Assembly: GCA_014621425.1 (NCBI GenBank)
Contig: JAANBB010000119.1
Location: forward strand, 1-64,000
Direction: 5' to 3'
DNA length: 64,000 bases
Source: Cylindrodendrum hubeiense
Taxonomy: Eukaryota; Ascomycota; Sordariomycetes; Hypocreales; Nectriaceae
Shown: one piece after another, positions 22,393 through 33,345 of the stretch
Layout: each line of letters starts with the position of its first letter
Numbering within the stretch: position 1 is the first letter of the stretch
Program-made: the position numbers and the translations under genes
The notes under the pieces: model-generated
Told to the model about the DNA's origin: nothing
Seen by the model: the letters and a program-made list of their open reading frames with translations, nothing else
The model's database searches: none

Positions 22393-23662
22393 ATGTTGTT
22401 GGATACTAAGGCGATGCGATACCTCATCGCCGAGGACTGGCGCGTTCTAACGGCAGTAAGTCCAACAGTCCATCAAGGTTTCGCCCCAGGCACCTAACAC
22501 AAGAGTACAGGTCGAGTTGTGCAGCAAGAACCACGAACTTGTCCCGACGACCATAATTGAGAGGACCGCCCGTCTTCGCGGCGGCCCTAGCGGTGTCCAT
22601 AAGAGCATCTCTGCCCTCGCCAAGGTCGGTCTGATTGCCCGTGTAAAGGAAGCCAAGTACGACGGCTACCGCCTGACCTACGGCGGCCTCGATTATCTCG
22701 CTCTGCACACCCATTCCCTGAAAAAAGATGTCTACAGCGTCGGAACCCGAATCGGTGTAGGCAAGGAAAGCGATATTATGATTGTGGCGGACCAGACAGG
22801 CACGCAGCGGGTGCTCAAGATTCATCGACTCGGACGAATTTCCTTCCGAACCGTCCGATCGAACCGAGACTACCTTAAGAAGGGCGCAACTGGATCCTGG
22901 ATGTACCTTTCAAGGCTAGCTGCTATGAAGGAGTTTGCCTTCATGAAAGCTCTTCGCGAAGAGGGGTTTCCCGTGCCAGAGCCAATCGCGCATTCTCGAC
23001 ACACCATCGTCATGAGCCTGATCGACGCTTTTCCTCTTCGCCAAATCGCCGAAGTGCCCGATCCAGCATCTCTCTACGCCGACCTGATCGGTGTTATCCT
23101 CCGCCTCGCAAAACATGGGCTAATCCACGGCGATTTCAACGAGTTCAACATCCTCGTAAATGAGAACAGGTCCAAGAACGAGGACGGTGAGGAGACTCTC
23201 GTATTAGAGCCTGTCATTATCGACTTCCCGCAAATGGTGTCAATGGAGCACGAAAATGCAGAAATGTACTTTGACCGAGACGTCAACTGCATCAAGCGCT
23301 TCTTCGAGAGGCGTTTCCACTTTGTGACCTCAGAGGCCGGCCCCTTCTTCAAAAAGGTCAAGAAAACCGTTGGCAAAGATGGTGTCAAGAGACTTGACGC
23401 ATCGGTCGCGGCATCGGGGTTCACCAAAAAGATGCTCAAGGATTTGGAGGCTGCGATTAGAGAGAAGGCAGATACCAAAGGCGAAAATGGGGAAGACGAA
23501 GATGACTACGAGGACGACAGCGACGACGACGACGACGATGACGACGAGGGGAAGGAAGAGCAGGCTGAGGATGATGGCAAGGCACCCGGCGGTCTTCTGG
23601 GAGATGATGCCCGGGATGCAGAAGTCCCAGTTGATGAATCAATGGCTAAGCTGACGGTTTAA
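22393..23662 (+). CDS. RIO2: RIO2 atypical protein kinase/ATPase
   Basis: Cytoplasmic maturation factor of the small ribosomal subunit; its ATPase activity drives late 20S pre-rRNA processing and factor release. Exons 22393-22455 and 22511-23662 (55-base intron) encode 404 aa. N-terminal winged helix (MRYLIAEDWRVLTAVELCSKNHE, then LRGGPSGVHKSISALAKVGL) is specific to Rio2. Kinase core: flexible loop RIGVGKESDIM (102-112), Lys in VLKIHRLG (about 124), catalytic HGDFNEFN (D229) and metal-binding IIDFPQM (D259). The C-terminus is very acidic with an eight-Asp run near residue 355-365. All key residues are intact. Confidence 0.96.
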
Positions 23663-24103
23663 GACGAGATGTAATGATACCCATGAAGAATGCACCAAAA
23701 TTTGTTCCTTGCGCCCGTGTCTATTTAAAAGGTCAGGTTCACAATTTTCGGGACCTGTGTGCAGTATTATCTACGGCTGGCTGATTACGATGGAGGGGTA
23801 TGTGGTCGGAGACAATAGTTGATTATTCTGTTCTGGCCAAATGCCGACATTTCAGACTTTTAATGACAGGACTGTCCTCCCTAGAATCTAAAGTACAAGA
23901 GTTCATAAAATAGACCACAACGCAGGTCGTCAGGTGTACCAGCTACCTCAGGCCGTAACATGTTCCGATTGCATAACGATGCATCCGTGTTGTAAGCCGA
24001 CAGTTCCAAGAGACCGTGAGTAGAAACAAAGAAAGAATGGGTACCGTGAGTGACATGATTGCGCAAAACTGCTTCATTCTAGCCGACATGCATGGTCAGG
24101 CTA
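23663..24103. other. Convergent 3' regions of RIO2 and the RRM gene
   Basis: AT-richer, no gene seen. Carries the 3' UTRs of both flanking genes. Confidence 0.5.
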
Positions 24104-26062
24104 CTAAGTCTCCTTCTTCGCAGAAACCTCCTTCTTGACGGACGGGGACGAGTCGAGAGAAGCGCTGACAACAATCGTATCCGCGTGAATGGTGACGCTT
24201 TCGTCACATTCGGAAGATGTGGGTGTAGCAATCGCTTCATCCGCGCTCGAACTCGTGGCCGTCCTGATCAAGCGGTTAGAAAAGGCCCCGATAGCGACGC
24301 GACAAACCATCATACTGAAGAGAACCATGGTGGGACCCTGAGGGTCTAGATGCATTGCCTCCCTCTGAGGTCGCGGAGGTCGAGCCTGGGCCAGCAACGG
24401 TGGCAGTTCTGCATCAAAGTTAAAGAAGCTCTTCAATACAAGGTAGCCATGGAGTCTCACGCTCGGGAGGAGGGTGGGATAGGGCGTCTCCACTGCTGAG
24501 GTTGGGAGCCGTACAAGGTTGGGTTCATCCCAACAAGCGGGGTGCCGTAGGCACCAATGTTGTACTCGTTGGTGCGGAACTGGCGACGTTCCGCAGTTAC
24601 ACGCTTAAGCTCCTTCTGAGCAGGAGTATCGGCATATCGAATGTTCATGAGGAGGCCCTCCTCGCCAATGCCAACACCATTGAACTTTCGGATGATGTCG
24701 TCGCAAACGTCGCGGTTTTCAAAGCTGCGTGGGGGTCAGATCATTTATCTCTTATTTCACAACAGAACTTACCGAGCAAACCCAACACCACGACTATTTC
24801 CCATGCTGTCTCGGAGGATCTTGCTAGACAAGATAGTGTAGCCCAAGAAAATGGTACCAAGCTCCTGTTCGGGGTCAGTATGTTGGTCTTGGGTTTGGGG
24901 CCTTCGAGAATACTTACTACTTCGGTCAAGGTCTTGGGCAAGTTGGAGATGTAAAGATTAGTAGACAATTCGTCTCCCTCCGCTTTGAGACGAGAGTTGA
25001 AGGACTCCTAGAAAAGGTCGTCAGATGGTCACGCTCAACAGAGGTGAATGGAGTAGATACTGACCCTGGCAAACCCAACTTCGTAACCAAGACGGTAGAA
25101 TCCGCGAATGCACATCTCTGAATCAGCAACGTCGAAGAATTTAGCGAAACCAAAACTGTATGATTGTCAGCGATATATCACAAAACATGGCCGATGGAAA
25201 CTAACCCCTTGCAGGCGCCAGTGCCGGTGTCAATGATCGCCTTGGATGTCTCAACTGGGCCAAAGCGAGATGCAAGCTGGTACAACAATTCATCATCGGT
25301 TGTGGGGTGAAGACCACGAATGTAGACATTTCGATTACCGGGAATGCGATTCTCAAGGCTCTGTTCCAGGCTCTTCATCTGACCAGGGGGAGTGAAGACT
25401 GCGGGAACGGCCTTGGGGACAGCCGGGCTTTTCTTCAAAAGCTCTTCCAAAGCGTGTTCAGAGACTGCCGACAGAGATGGCTTGGCGGGAGCTTCAACAT
25501 GCAGAGTTGCCAAACCCATCTGCTGAGGAGAGGGAGTGGTGTAAGTCGATCGATCAAGGCTCGCAACACGAGGGCCATTCTCACGGTGCGATATTCCAGT
25601 GTAGAAGGGAGTGGCTGGGGTAGACTCTGTAGTTGAGTAAGAGCCACGACGGTTCTCCAGTCCAGGGACATCCGAATGGCCACGGTCGATGCGATGATGG
25701 GCAGTGTTGGCGCGACCAGGAGTGAAAGGCATGAGGGGAACAGGTAAGCCGACATAGGGATTCCCGTAGGCGCCATTGAGCGAAAAGGCATTGTAGCCGT
25801 TGTCGGTGGAGTGGCCCAATCCCATGGACTGCGAAGCAGGCATAGGAGCGAGAACGAACTGACCTTCAGGACCAAGCATGTACGAGGGACCCATGTGAAG
25901 GGGAGCCGGGGCGTTGCCCATGTTCATACCCCCCAAAGTCATTCCCTGAAACTGGTTCATGATTCTGTTGTGGTCGTTAGACCCTGGGATGGCCAGATGA
26001 GAGTGAACCCCTCTGCCGGGTTGACCCGTGAGATAGGGTGCTGTGACGCTGCCGGTTTCCAT
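24104..26062 (-). CDS. Two-RRM RNA-binding protein, RBMS/MSSP-like
   Basis: Minus-strand exons 26062-25206, 25155-25065, 25007-24918, 24864-24773, 24724-24461, 24408-24316 and 24263-24104 give 548 aa. A disordered N-terminus rich in Met, Gly, Pro and Asn precedes RRM1 (RNP2 VYIRGL, RNP1 CKGFGFAKF) and, after a short spacer, RRM2 (RNP2 LYISNL, RNP1 SRGVGFARF, ending MNIRYADT). The C-terminal tail is Ser/Thr-rich and ends KKEVSAKKET. Paired RRMs of this kind bind single-stranded RNA; the role is probably post-transcriptional control. The exact orthologue is not recognised. The two 3' introns (24409-24460, and the 52-base 24264-24315) are needed to join a plausible tail; a reading that stops earlier at SSRA is the alternative. 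The 5' leader carries several introns. Confidence 0.88.
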
Positions 26063-26780
26063 ATTTGGCTGTCGAGTGAAAATGGTAAATTCTGGTGCGT
26101 CTGCAGCAGAAAAGAGTCAGTCAACTGAAATCGAAGACGTTGCCAGGTCAGGATCGAATTTGCAATCAGGGGCAGGATATTCAGATGGAGTCAACATGCG
26201 AGTGGAAGGGGATCATGGCGATATGTGTGGATTTATTGGGGTTCAGGGGTAATGGCGAGGACAAGCACCGGCTTACCTCACAGGCGACAGATCAACTCCC
26301 CGAGAGTTGCTGGAAATTGTGAATGATCAAGCTGCAGTGCAAAGATCCTGTTGCAACAGCGTGTCAGCACTGATTCAGGAACCCCAACAGAAAATGGTAT
26401 GAAAGTAGACGGATGGAAAAGCGAATGGATGGAAAGGGATACTGGGGAGGAACTCACCGTTGACGGATCGCCAACTACTTGATGGTACAAAGAGAATCCC
26501 GACGGGAAGGCCAACGACGGCAAATGCTGGGGTACCAAGACTCTGAGATGAAGCGAGAGTAAGTAAGATAGAACAAGCTATCGAGCAAGATGGGGTTCGG
26601 AAAAGATCGGCCACCGGGCGGAGGTTGGGTTGAAGGAGAGTGTCATGAACCCGTGGGGATGTGAGAGGAGAGAAGAAGATGAGCGGAAGAGAGGAGGGGA
26701 GGAAGAGAAGTAGGAGATGCGTACGGGATAGGAAGAGGATGGACGAGGGACCACTTACCTAAGCCTGCAATTATCTGTAT
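26063..26780 (-). promoter_or_regulatory. Spliced 5' leader of the RRM gene (predicted)
   Basis: Reading the minus strand toward the ATG at 26062, three good GT...AG pairs appear: 26758-26543 (GTAAGTGG ... CATCTCAG), 26457-26348 (GTGAGTTC ... GCAACAG) and 26276-26125 (GTAAGCC ... ATTTCAG). The stretch between is C/T-rich, typical of long fungal leaders. No long protein can be joined in frame with the CDS, so these are proposed 5' UTR introns. Inference from splice signals only. Confidence 0.5.
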
Positions 26781-29700
26781 AAGAGGAAGGCGACGCCCGT
26801 CGTAAGGTTGGTAGCAAAAAATGTGCTCAGACTCCAAGAGGGCAAGAGGCAAGAATGATGGTGGAGATTATCGTGAAGTCAGGTAAGTAGTTGTCGGTAA
26901 TTAAGGAGGAGTGCGGAAGGCAAAAGGATGCTTGGGGGTATCCTAATCGAAGGTGCTGTCGACACCTAATCCAGGGGTAGGAGGGAAGAGGGAGGAGGGA
27001 GGTGTCGAGGCGTAAAGTAGAGGAAGGAGGAGGAAAGCGGCTCTCGAGATGAAGCAGGTTTAAATAGAATGGTCCAGCGCGATGGTGGCTCGATGCAGGC
27101 AGTTGACAGCTGGCAGTCGGCGCTGGTTCTGTTGTTTGCAGCTGGCAGCCCGGTCTAGGTGCGTTTGTTGGCAGCTGTTGTCAGGCTTCTTTCTGGTGGG
27201 TGATGTAGCCGTCAGTACCTGGCAGGTGGCGGCCCCTGTCCGAGTGTTCTCGATGCTGAGAACGACCTGAGGTAAATGGGGGACGCGAGGTGAGTGAGGT
27301 CGGTGCTACGCGAGCTTTGCTCTCTCCAGTTTATGCCTGTCTCTTTGTTGCAGTCACGCCGAGGCCCCAGTGCTAACTGCTCCCTGGTAGCAAAGGCCGA
27401 CAGGGTGGAGGAGAGTTCACGGTCGTGCGGTTGAGGGGTAGAAGGAGGATACGGGTCGACAGTCCAGTCGTTTCGTCAGTCGTTGCAATACTTGTGACCA
27501 GTGGTGTCAAAAAATAGGTTCCTTCTTCTGTTGAATATTATATTTCGCCTGTATGAGGCAGCAAGCAAGGCGAATGTTGAGGCCGCCGGGCAAACGTTCT
27601 GTGCAAGCAATGGAAGCAGTTTTGGTGGTTCGGTCACGCCCACGCAATGAGGCAGGGCTCGTTGTCCAAAATTTTGCTCAAAGGAGATTCAGCGAGATAG
27701 ACAGAATAGGACACTGGAGGATAACAGATGGTGTCTGTTCCCCACGTCGGTTGAGTGTTTCCGCAGTCGTCGTGTCCGTTCAGACGAGGCGGTCAATGCC
27801 CTTCCCGTTAATCGTCGTCACTCCTCAGCAGCAAACAATAGGTGGATCCGGGTATTCGAAGAAATTAAAACTCAAGGGTAATTAAATGCAGAGGGATATT
27901 TCTTTGTAATGATACTCGAGCGCAGGTAGAATAGGTGGATAGAAGGCCGCTACTGTTCAGTCATTTCTCCAAACATCAAGATAAGGGCTCTTTCAAAACG
28001 CCGCGTAAGAGGGATTGATCCCACTCTTATGGGGGGCACCGACACCTCCCCGTTATGGGTTCCTGTGCCTGGCTACTAGTACAAAAGCCAGTCTGATGCA
28101 GGCTGTGAATGACTTGCTTTGGTTTCCCAGTGTTCTCAGACATCCAGAGACACGGTTCACCCGCGGGCCTGGCTTGGCAACTTCAACTCCCATCCCCACA
28201 AGCTTTGCCCCGGATGCAGCTGTCCAGATGCGAGACTCCAGTGCAAGGAAGAGAGCCCTATGCAAGGCCAATGGCGTTCCTTGGGTGATCTTCTGGCTGC
28301 AAGTCCCTGGGGGGTAGCTGATGTGGATGCTGCGGAGCAGATTCGATTTGTGACAGCCTGCGCGGCCTTCACCCTTGACGCCCACCGATTTCTGCGGATG
28401 GAAAAGGCGGTATTCGATGGTAACGCCCAATCGCCCCAGGCCATCCTGCGACGTTCGCTTGGTCAAGCCAGTTGTGTTCATCCCGAATGGTCTCGAATTG
28501 CTTTTTCAGCAGCTCCGTCTGAAACCGTAGTTGGGCCTCCATATGCATCCCCCCATCGAGTGTCGCCGCTAGTGACACCATCATGATCCCATGCCCCAGC
28601 CGGTAGCCTATGTCTGGTCTGGTTTGCCAGAGCTGATATTTGGTGTGCAGCCGTGGCAGCCATGACGAGGGCAGCGTCCCAGCATGTGTCTTACACGGTG
28701 GTTGGATGGCCAAACCACCATCATCAGCCCGAGGCTCCGCCCAAAAAGAAAGCCGTTGCAACATAGAACATAAGGCAACATATCACAAAGCAGTCGGGAC
28801 CAAGCCCCTGGTGCTCCACCAGCGACGACTAAGGTCTCCATGCCTTTCCCATCACACGTTCTGGTTGTTGCGCGTTCCATTCCTCCCTTACCTACGACGA
28901 AGCGGAGCGAACAGGGGTCTTGTGATAGGTACCTATACGGCCAGCCGCATCCGAGCCCCGAGCCAAAAGCAACGACAACTGCAGGACGGGAGGCAAGAGA
29001 AAGGAATTCATGTTCGACCAGGCATGCTGACAGGTCCGCCTATCAATCTCACCCCTGCTTTATTAGGCTGGTCGGCACCGGTGTGCTCGTGTTCGTGCGG
29101 ACAGTACTCCGGAGGCCGGTGTATTCCAAATAAGTCGCTACTTGCGGCTGAACCATCCCCCACAACGGCTTTGTCCCCCGGTGACAGTTCCCGTTCCCCC
29201 GATTCTCGCGATATCAGAACACGATCCAAACCCTTGACCCTTGAATACGTCTGTTAATAGCTGACTGTGTCACTTTCAATAGTTCCCACGTGCGGCACAT
29301 CTCCGCGGAAACTCAGCTACTCGTCCCGTAGGTGCGGACTTGTCTGACGAGGCCAAGACACTTCCGAAGTATCACGCACACGTTCCGATCGACCGACGAT
29401 GACGACGATCCTCTGTCTTTTGATAATATGGAAAGGGGTTTGGTTCCGGGTACCTGGTTCGTAGCCTTCATTGGTGTTGTAATCTGTACAGGCGACTTGC
29501 TTTGGAGGAGACTGTGGACGGACCGTAGAACCTTTATTATCACGGCACACAAGCAAAACAATGAGAACATCCTCGGGAACGCGGGGACCTGGGCTTTAAG
29601 GAACCATGGGGAAATGAGCCGACGTAACAATGTGCCTTAGAACAAGCCGCGCCGTTTTCTATCAAACACTACGTGCTCGCCCACTGCAGGGTAGGTTGCG

Positions 29701-30293
29701 CCAACCCGGAGACGGCTCCAAAGATTACGATGCTTACGATTGCACCACCTCCGGCGTTGGGAGTCGCAGATCTTGATGTATCTACAGGTATATATACAAA
29801 CTGCGACATGCTCCTGATAGGAGAGTAGTCTCAGTGGAACGGCACGTCCCCGTCGATCCGCGTCCACGGCCGTGGCGCTGGTCACTTCTAATATTCCCCA
29901 ATCTGTCTTTAATTGCGAAGACGCCAGTTTCTTGTTGTCCCACTGCCGTATTAGTCTCCCCGGCAACAGTCATCCCGGTGGCGGTATCTGGTCACTGCAG
30001 GGCGTCAAGTGGCTTATGGTGATGTGATATTGGATGCAGTACTCTAACTTTGTAACCAGGCCGCAAGAAATACACCAACAGTGCCTAGATGGATACCACC
30101 AGATAGATATCTCAGATGCCCCTAACGGTCCCAACTCTTTTCTCTAGTAAAAAAAAAATGAAGTTCTAGTTCATGTACGGTCATCCTAGTTCACCTGGGG
30201 GAGCAGGGCTCGCCCTCGGTTTGTCGTGAAACCTGACATGCATTCGTGATGCCACTATCCCAAATGGAGCGCCACGTGCTTACCGCTACTTTT
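26781..30293. other. Gene-poor region between the RRM gene and CPR
   Basis: Left part is likely promoter of the RRM gene; right part is CPR 3' UTR. A perfect 12-bp palindrome ATAGGTACCTAT is at 28925-28936. Several frames on both strands at 28000-29260 are open for 100-200 codons and overlap one another, none with recognised domains or splice-joined continuation. Nothing further supported. Confidence 0.45.
28925..28936. repeat. 12-bp palindrome ATAGGTACCTAT
   Basis: Perfect self-complementary 12-mer in noncoding DNA, one of a recurrent TAGGTACCTA family in this window. Confidence 0.85.
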
Positions 30294-32548
30294 CTACCAG
30301 ACGTCCTCCTGTAATAAATCGGTCAGCGGGGATTTTTTTCGGGAAGAGGGGTTGAATGCTTATGGTGCCGTCCAGAATATCACTGCCTTGAGACAGCGAC
30401 CATTCTTCGAATATTGGCCAAAACGTACCTGGTATTGGTTGGCTGCCCTCATGTTCTTGACGATTTCCTCGCCCTTGGCCTCTGAAACTCCACGTCCTTC
30501 CGCCAAGATCTGCGCAAGAACGGCGTTGACCTCGCGCGCCATGTGTGAGGCATCACCGCAGACGTAGAAATAAGCCTTTTGGGATAGCAGCTCGGCCACC
30601 TCCTTAGACCGTTCCTTGAGTCGGTGTTGAACATAGACCTTCTTGGAACCCTGTCTCGAGAAGGCAGTGACGATCTCAAACTTGTCACCAAGAGCCTTCT
30701 TGTATTCCTGTGGAGATTCATTAGTATGTGTTATCGAATGATAGTAATTGTCATGCAACTTACCTCCCACTCAGACTGGTACATGAAATCATCCGAGGCC
30801 TTTCGGCAGCCAAAGAACAAAAGTGTTCGTCCAACTTCGACACCATCCTGGGCTTGCTTGGCACGCTCCTGGACAAAGGCGCGGAAAGGGGCGACACCGG
30901 TTCCAGGTCCGATCATAATAACGGGCTTGCTGGGATCAGAGGGCAGCTTGAAGTTGGAGTGTCGAACATGGACAGGGATGCGGACTCCATCATACTTGTT
31001 TCGGGGCCCGGCAATCTCAAAGGTCTGACCGAACGGCTGAGGGCTGGAGGCTTCCCCATTCTGCTTTTGCTTCAGGGCCAAGAGATAGTTGGTTGCGACA
31101 CCTCGGAAGGGGTCATCACGTCCTGGGATCATTTGCGACTCGACAACGGCAGTAATGGAAATCTTTTTAGGTTGTACCAGCGAGGAAGATGAGATGGAGT
31201 AGTAACGAGGCTGGAGCTTGGTGAGACCTTCGATGAAGGCAGAGAAGGGAATGTTGGTCCACTTCTCACCCTTGCTAACGGAAGCCAGCATGCGAGCGAT
31301 GTTGTAGTAGTGAGGGCCGGTCTTCTCGTGGAAGTAGTCCTTGTCATTACCGAGGCGGTTCATCTCAGCCTTGACTTCATCGTTGGGAGCAAAAGCGGCC
31401 AGGGTAGAGAGGAATTGACGTGAAAGAGGGGCGCCGATCTCGAGGTGATACCGGAGGATGGCGTCGTACGTGGTAGGGGTTGGGAAAGGAACCTTGGCGG
31501 TGGGCTCCAGGGCCTTGACGCTGATAACACTGTGCTTCTTGTCCGAAAGACCAAGGATGTCGAGGAAACGATCAACTTCCTCACCAGGGTTGGTGGGCCA
31601 GACAGCAATGTGATCTCCAGTCTCGTACTTGAGGTTAGATCCGCTAATGTCGACCTCGAGGTGAAGACAGTTTCTGTCCTTGGCGTTGAACAATTCTCGG
31701 GACTCGGGGATGGGGGCAATGTAGGGGTTGTGGGCGTTGAACTGGCCCTTGACGGTGCCCTCGAGGTGCATCTTGTTGGGCTCGCCAAGGTAAACCTCAT
31801 CGGATTCGGCGGTCAAGTTGTCGCGGTCAACAATGGCAAAGGTTGGCTCGTACACAGCTTCGCGCTCTTCCAGACCCAACTTCTCGGCCAGGGCCGCCCA
31901 CATGGGGTCCTTCCAGGCCAGGAAGTCCTCCTCCATGGTACCAGCGCCGTCGTCACCCTCGCCGGCTTCGCCGATGCGGTGAGCACCGAGTGCTTCGAGC
32001 GCCTTGTTGACATTGCGGACCATAGAGTTGTAGTGCTCATACGTGTTGTTACCGAGACCGAAAGCGACGAAGTTGAGGTTGCCAAGGGCGGGATCGCTGC
32101 CCTCGGAGAAGGAGGCGTCCTCGCCGGTAATGAACTCGTAGAAGTCAACAGCGTTATCGGTGGGCTCGCCCTCGCCGTAAGTGGCGAGAACGAACATAAC
32201 GACTTTGTCGCTGGGGACAGTATCCAGGTTATCGAAGTCATACTCCTCGATATCAGCGACCATAGTCTCGAGACCGAAGCGGCTCTTGCCCTCCTTTGCG
32301 AGGCGAGAAGCGTAGTCCTCGGCGGTGCCGGTCTGGGAGCCGTAGAAGATGACACAGTTCTTGCCAGTCTCCTCCATCTTCTCAACGATATTTCTCGTGC
32401 GCCCGGCCTTTACGCCATTGGAGGCAGCGAATGCGTTGGCATAGGGGTCCTTGGTGACACCCCATACCTTGCCCTTGGTGAAGTATGCCAGCGTCCCGAG
32501 GAAGATTGCCCCCAGGACGATGACGTCCAGCGTGTCAAGTTCGGCCAT
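30294..32548 (-). CDS. NCP1: NADPH-cytochrome P450 reductase
   Basis: ER-membrane diflavin enzyme passing electrons from NADPH via FAD and FMN to P450s (for example Cyp51 and Cyp61 in ergosterol synthesis) and other haem proteins. Minus-strand exons 32548-30764, 30707-30429 and 30308-30294 encode 692 aa, the standard fungal size. N-terminal TM anchor (about 8-24), FMN-binding GSQTGTAE (70-77), ATYGEGEPTDNA and FGLGNNTYEHYN; FAD-binding RYYSISSSS; NADPH-binding GPGTGVAPFRAF and FFGCRKASDDFMYQSEWE; YVCGDASHMAREV near the end. The final exon has only four codons (EDVW) plus stop, supplying the C-terminal Trp that stacks on the FAD. All cofactor motifs are intact. The gene symbol follows yeast; Aspergillus uses cprA. 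Confidence 0.96.
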
Positions 32549-33317
32549 GGTGTGTTGGGGTCAGCGCGAGCACGAGCGCGTGCCGGATCGCGCTGTAGAG
32601 GATGGCGGCGGATGATAAAGTCAGAAGGAGAGTCGCCAACTGCCGTTGTAGGAGCCGAGAGCGCGGGAAGCGTTGTGGGATGGATGCGATGTCGCCTCGG
32701 TTCCAGGTGGAAGAGTCGCCTGTAGATCGGCAATCGGAAAGGAGGCGGGGGGAGACAGCGGGATGTGGCGCAAATTGCCTACCAGCGCTTCAGTCAGTAA
32801 CGTGGCCGGGAACACAATCGGCAATTCGGCCTTGGAGATGGATTTCAAGGGACTCACAAGCCCCAGAGTTGGATGCGATTTGGCAGGCAATCCAGGCTGC
32901 GAATGCCAATGCACAGAGGGAATGGGGAGAAAAGAATCAGGCTCCAAGACAGAGGACTGCGACGAGAGCGGTTCGTTGCGGAACAGGACGGCAGCTTTAT
33001 CTGGCGGAATCAGCTTGAGGCCAGAGTCCCTCCAAGCCTGCACTAATTAGAAGCCGTAGCCTCCCGCGGAATACAGGGTTCCCTCAAAGCCGCCAGGTGC
33101 CATTTCCCCACTACCCAAGGGATCTAGCGCCCTGTATGGGCCGCCTCGCGCTTCTATTGCCTTCCAGGTATCTTTTATGTACGTACCTATCCTACCAGGT
33201 GCCCCAGAGAGTCGGGAAAACCCCTCCTTGGTTGGCCTGATGAGCGAGCCCCAGCCCTGGAGGGCGGCAGCGTAGTCTCGCCAGTGCGTTTTGTTTACTA
33301 CCTTACCTACCTCTAAT

Positions 33318-33345
33318 TAATTTACCTACCTAGGTACCTATGTAC
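33318..33345. repeat. TACCTACCTAGGTACCTA palindromic cluster
   Basis: Overlapping ACCTAGGT and TAGGTACCTA (33331-33340) palindromes in AT/CT-rich noncoding DNA; related copies lie at 13620, 28925 and 60549. Confidence 0.75.

Noticed and set aside
28119..28764. Overlapping frames on both strands as a gene
   Set aside because: Several mutually overlapping frames of similar length, none with domain or splice support.
31445..32725. Long open frame antisense to the P450 reductase gene (426 codons)
   Set aside because: It lies opposite a strongly supported CPR exon and exists because the codon bias leaves few antisense stops; no domain seen.
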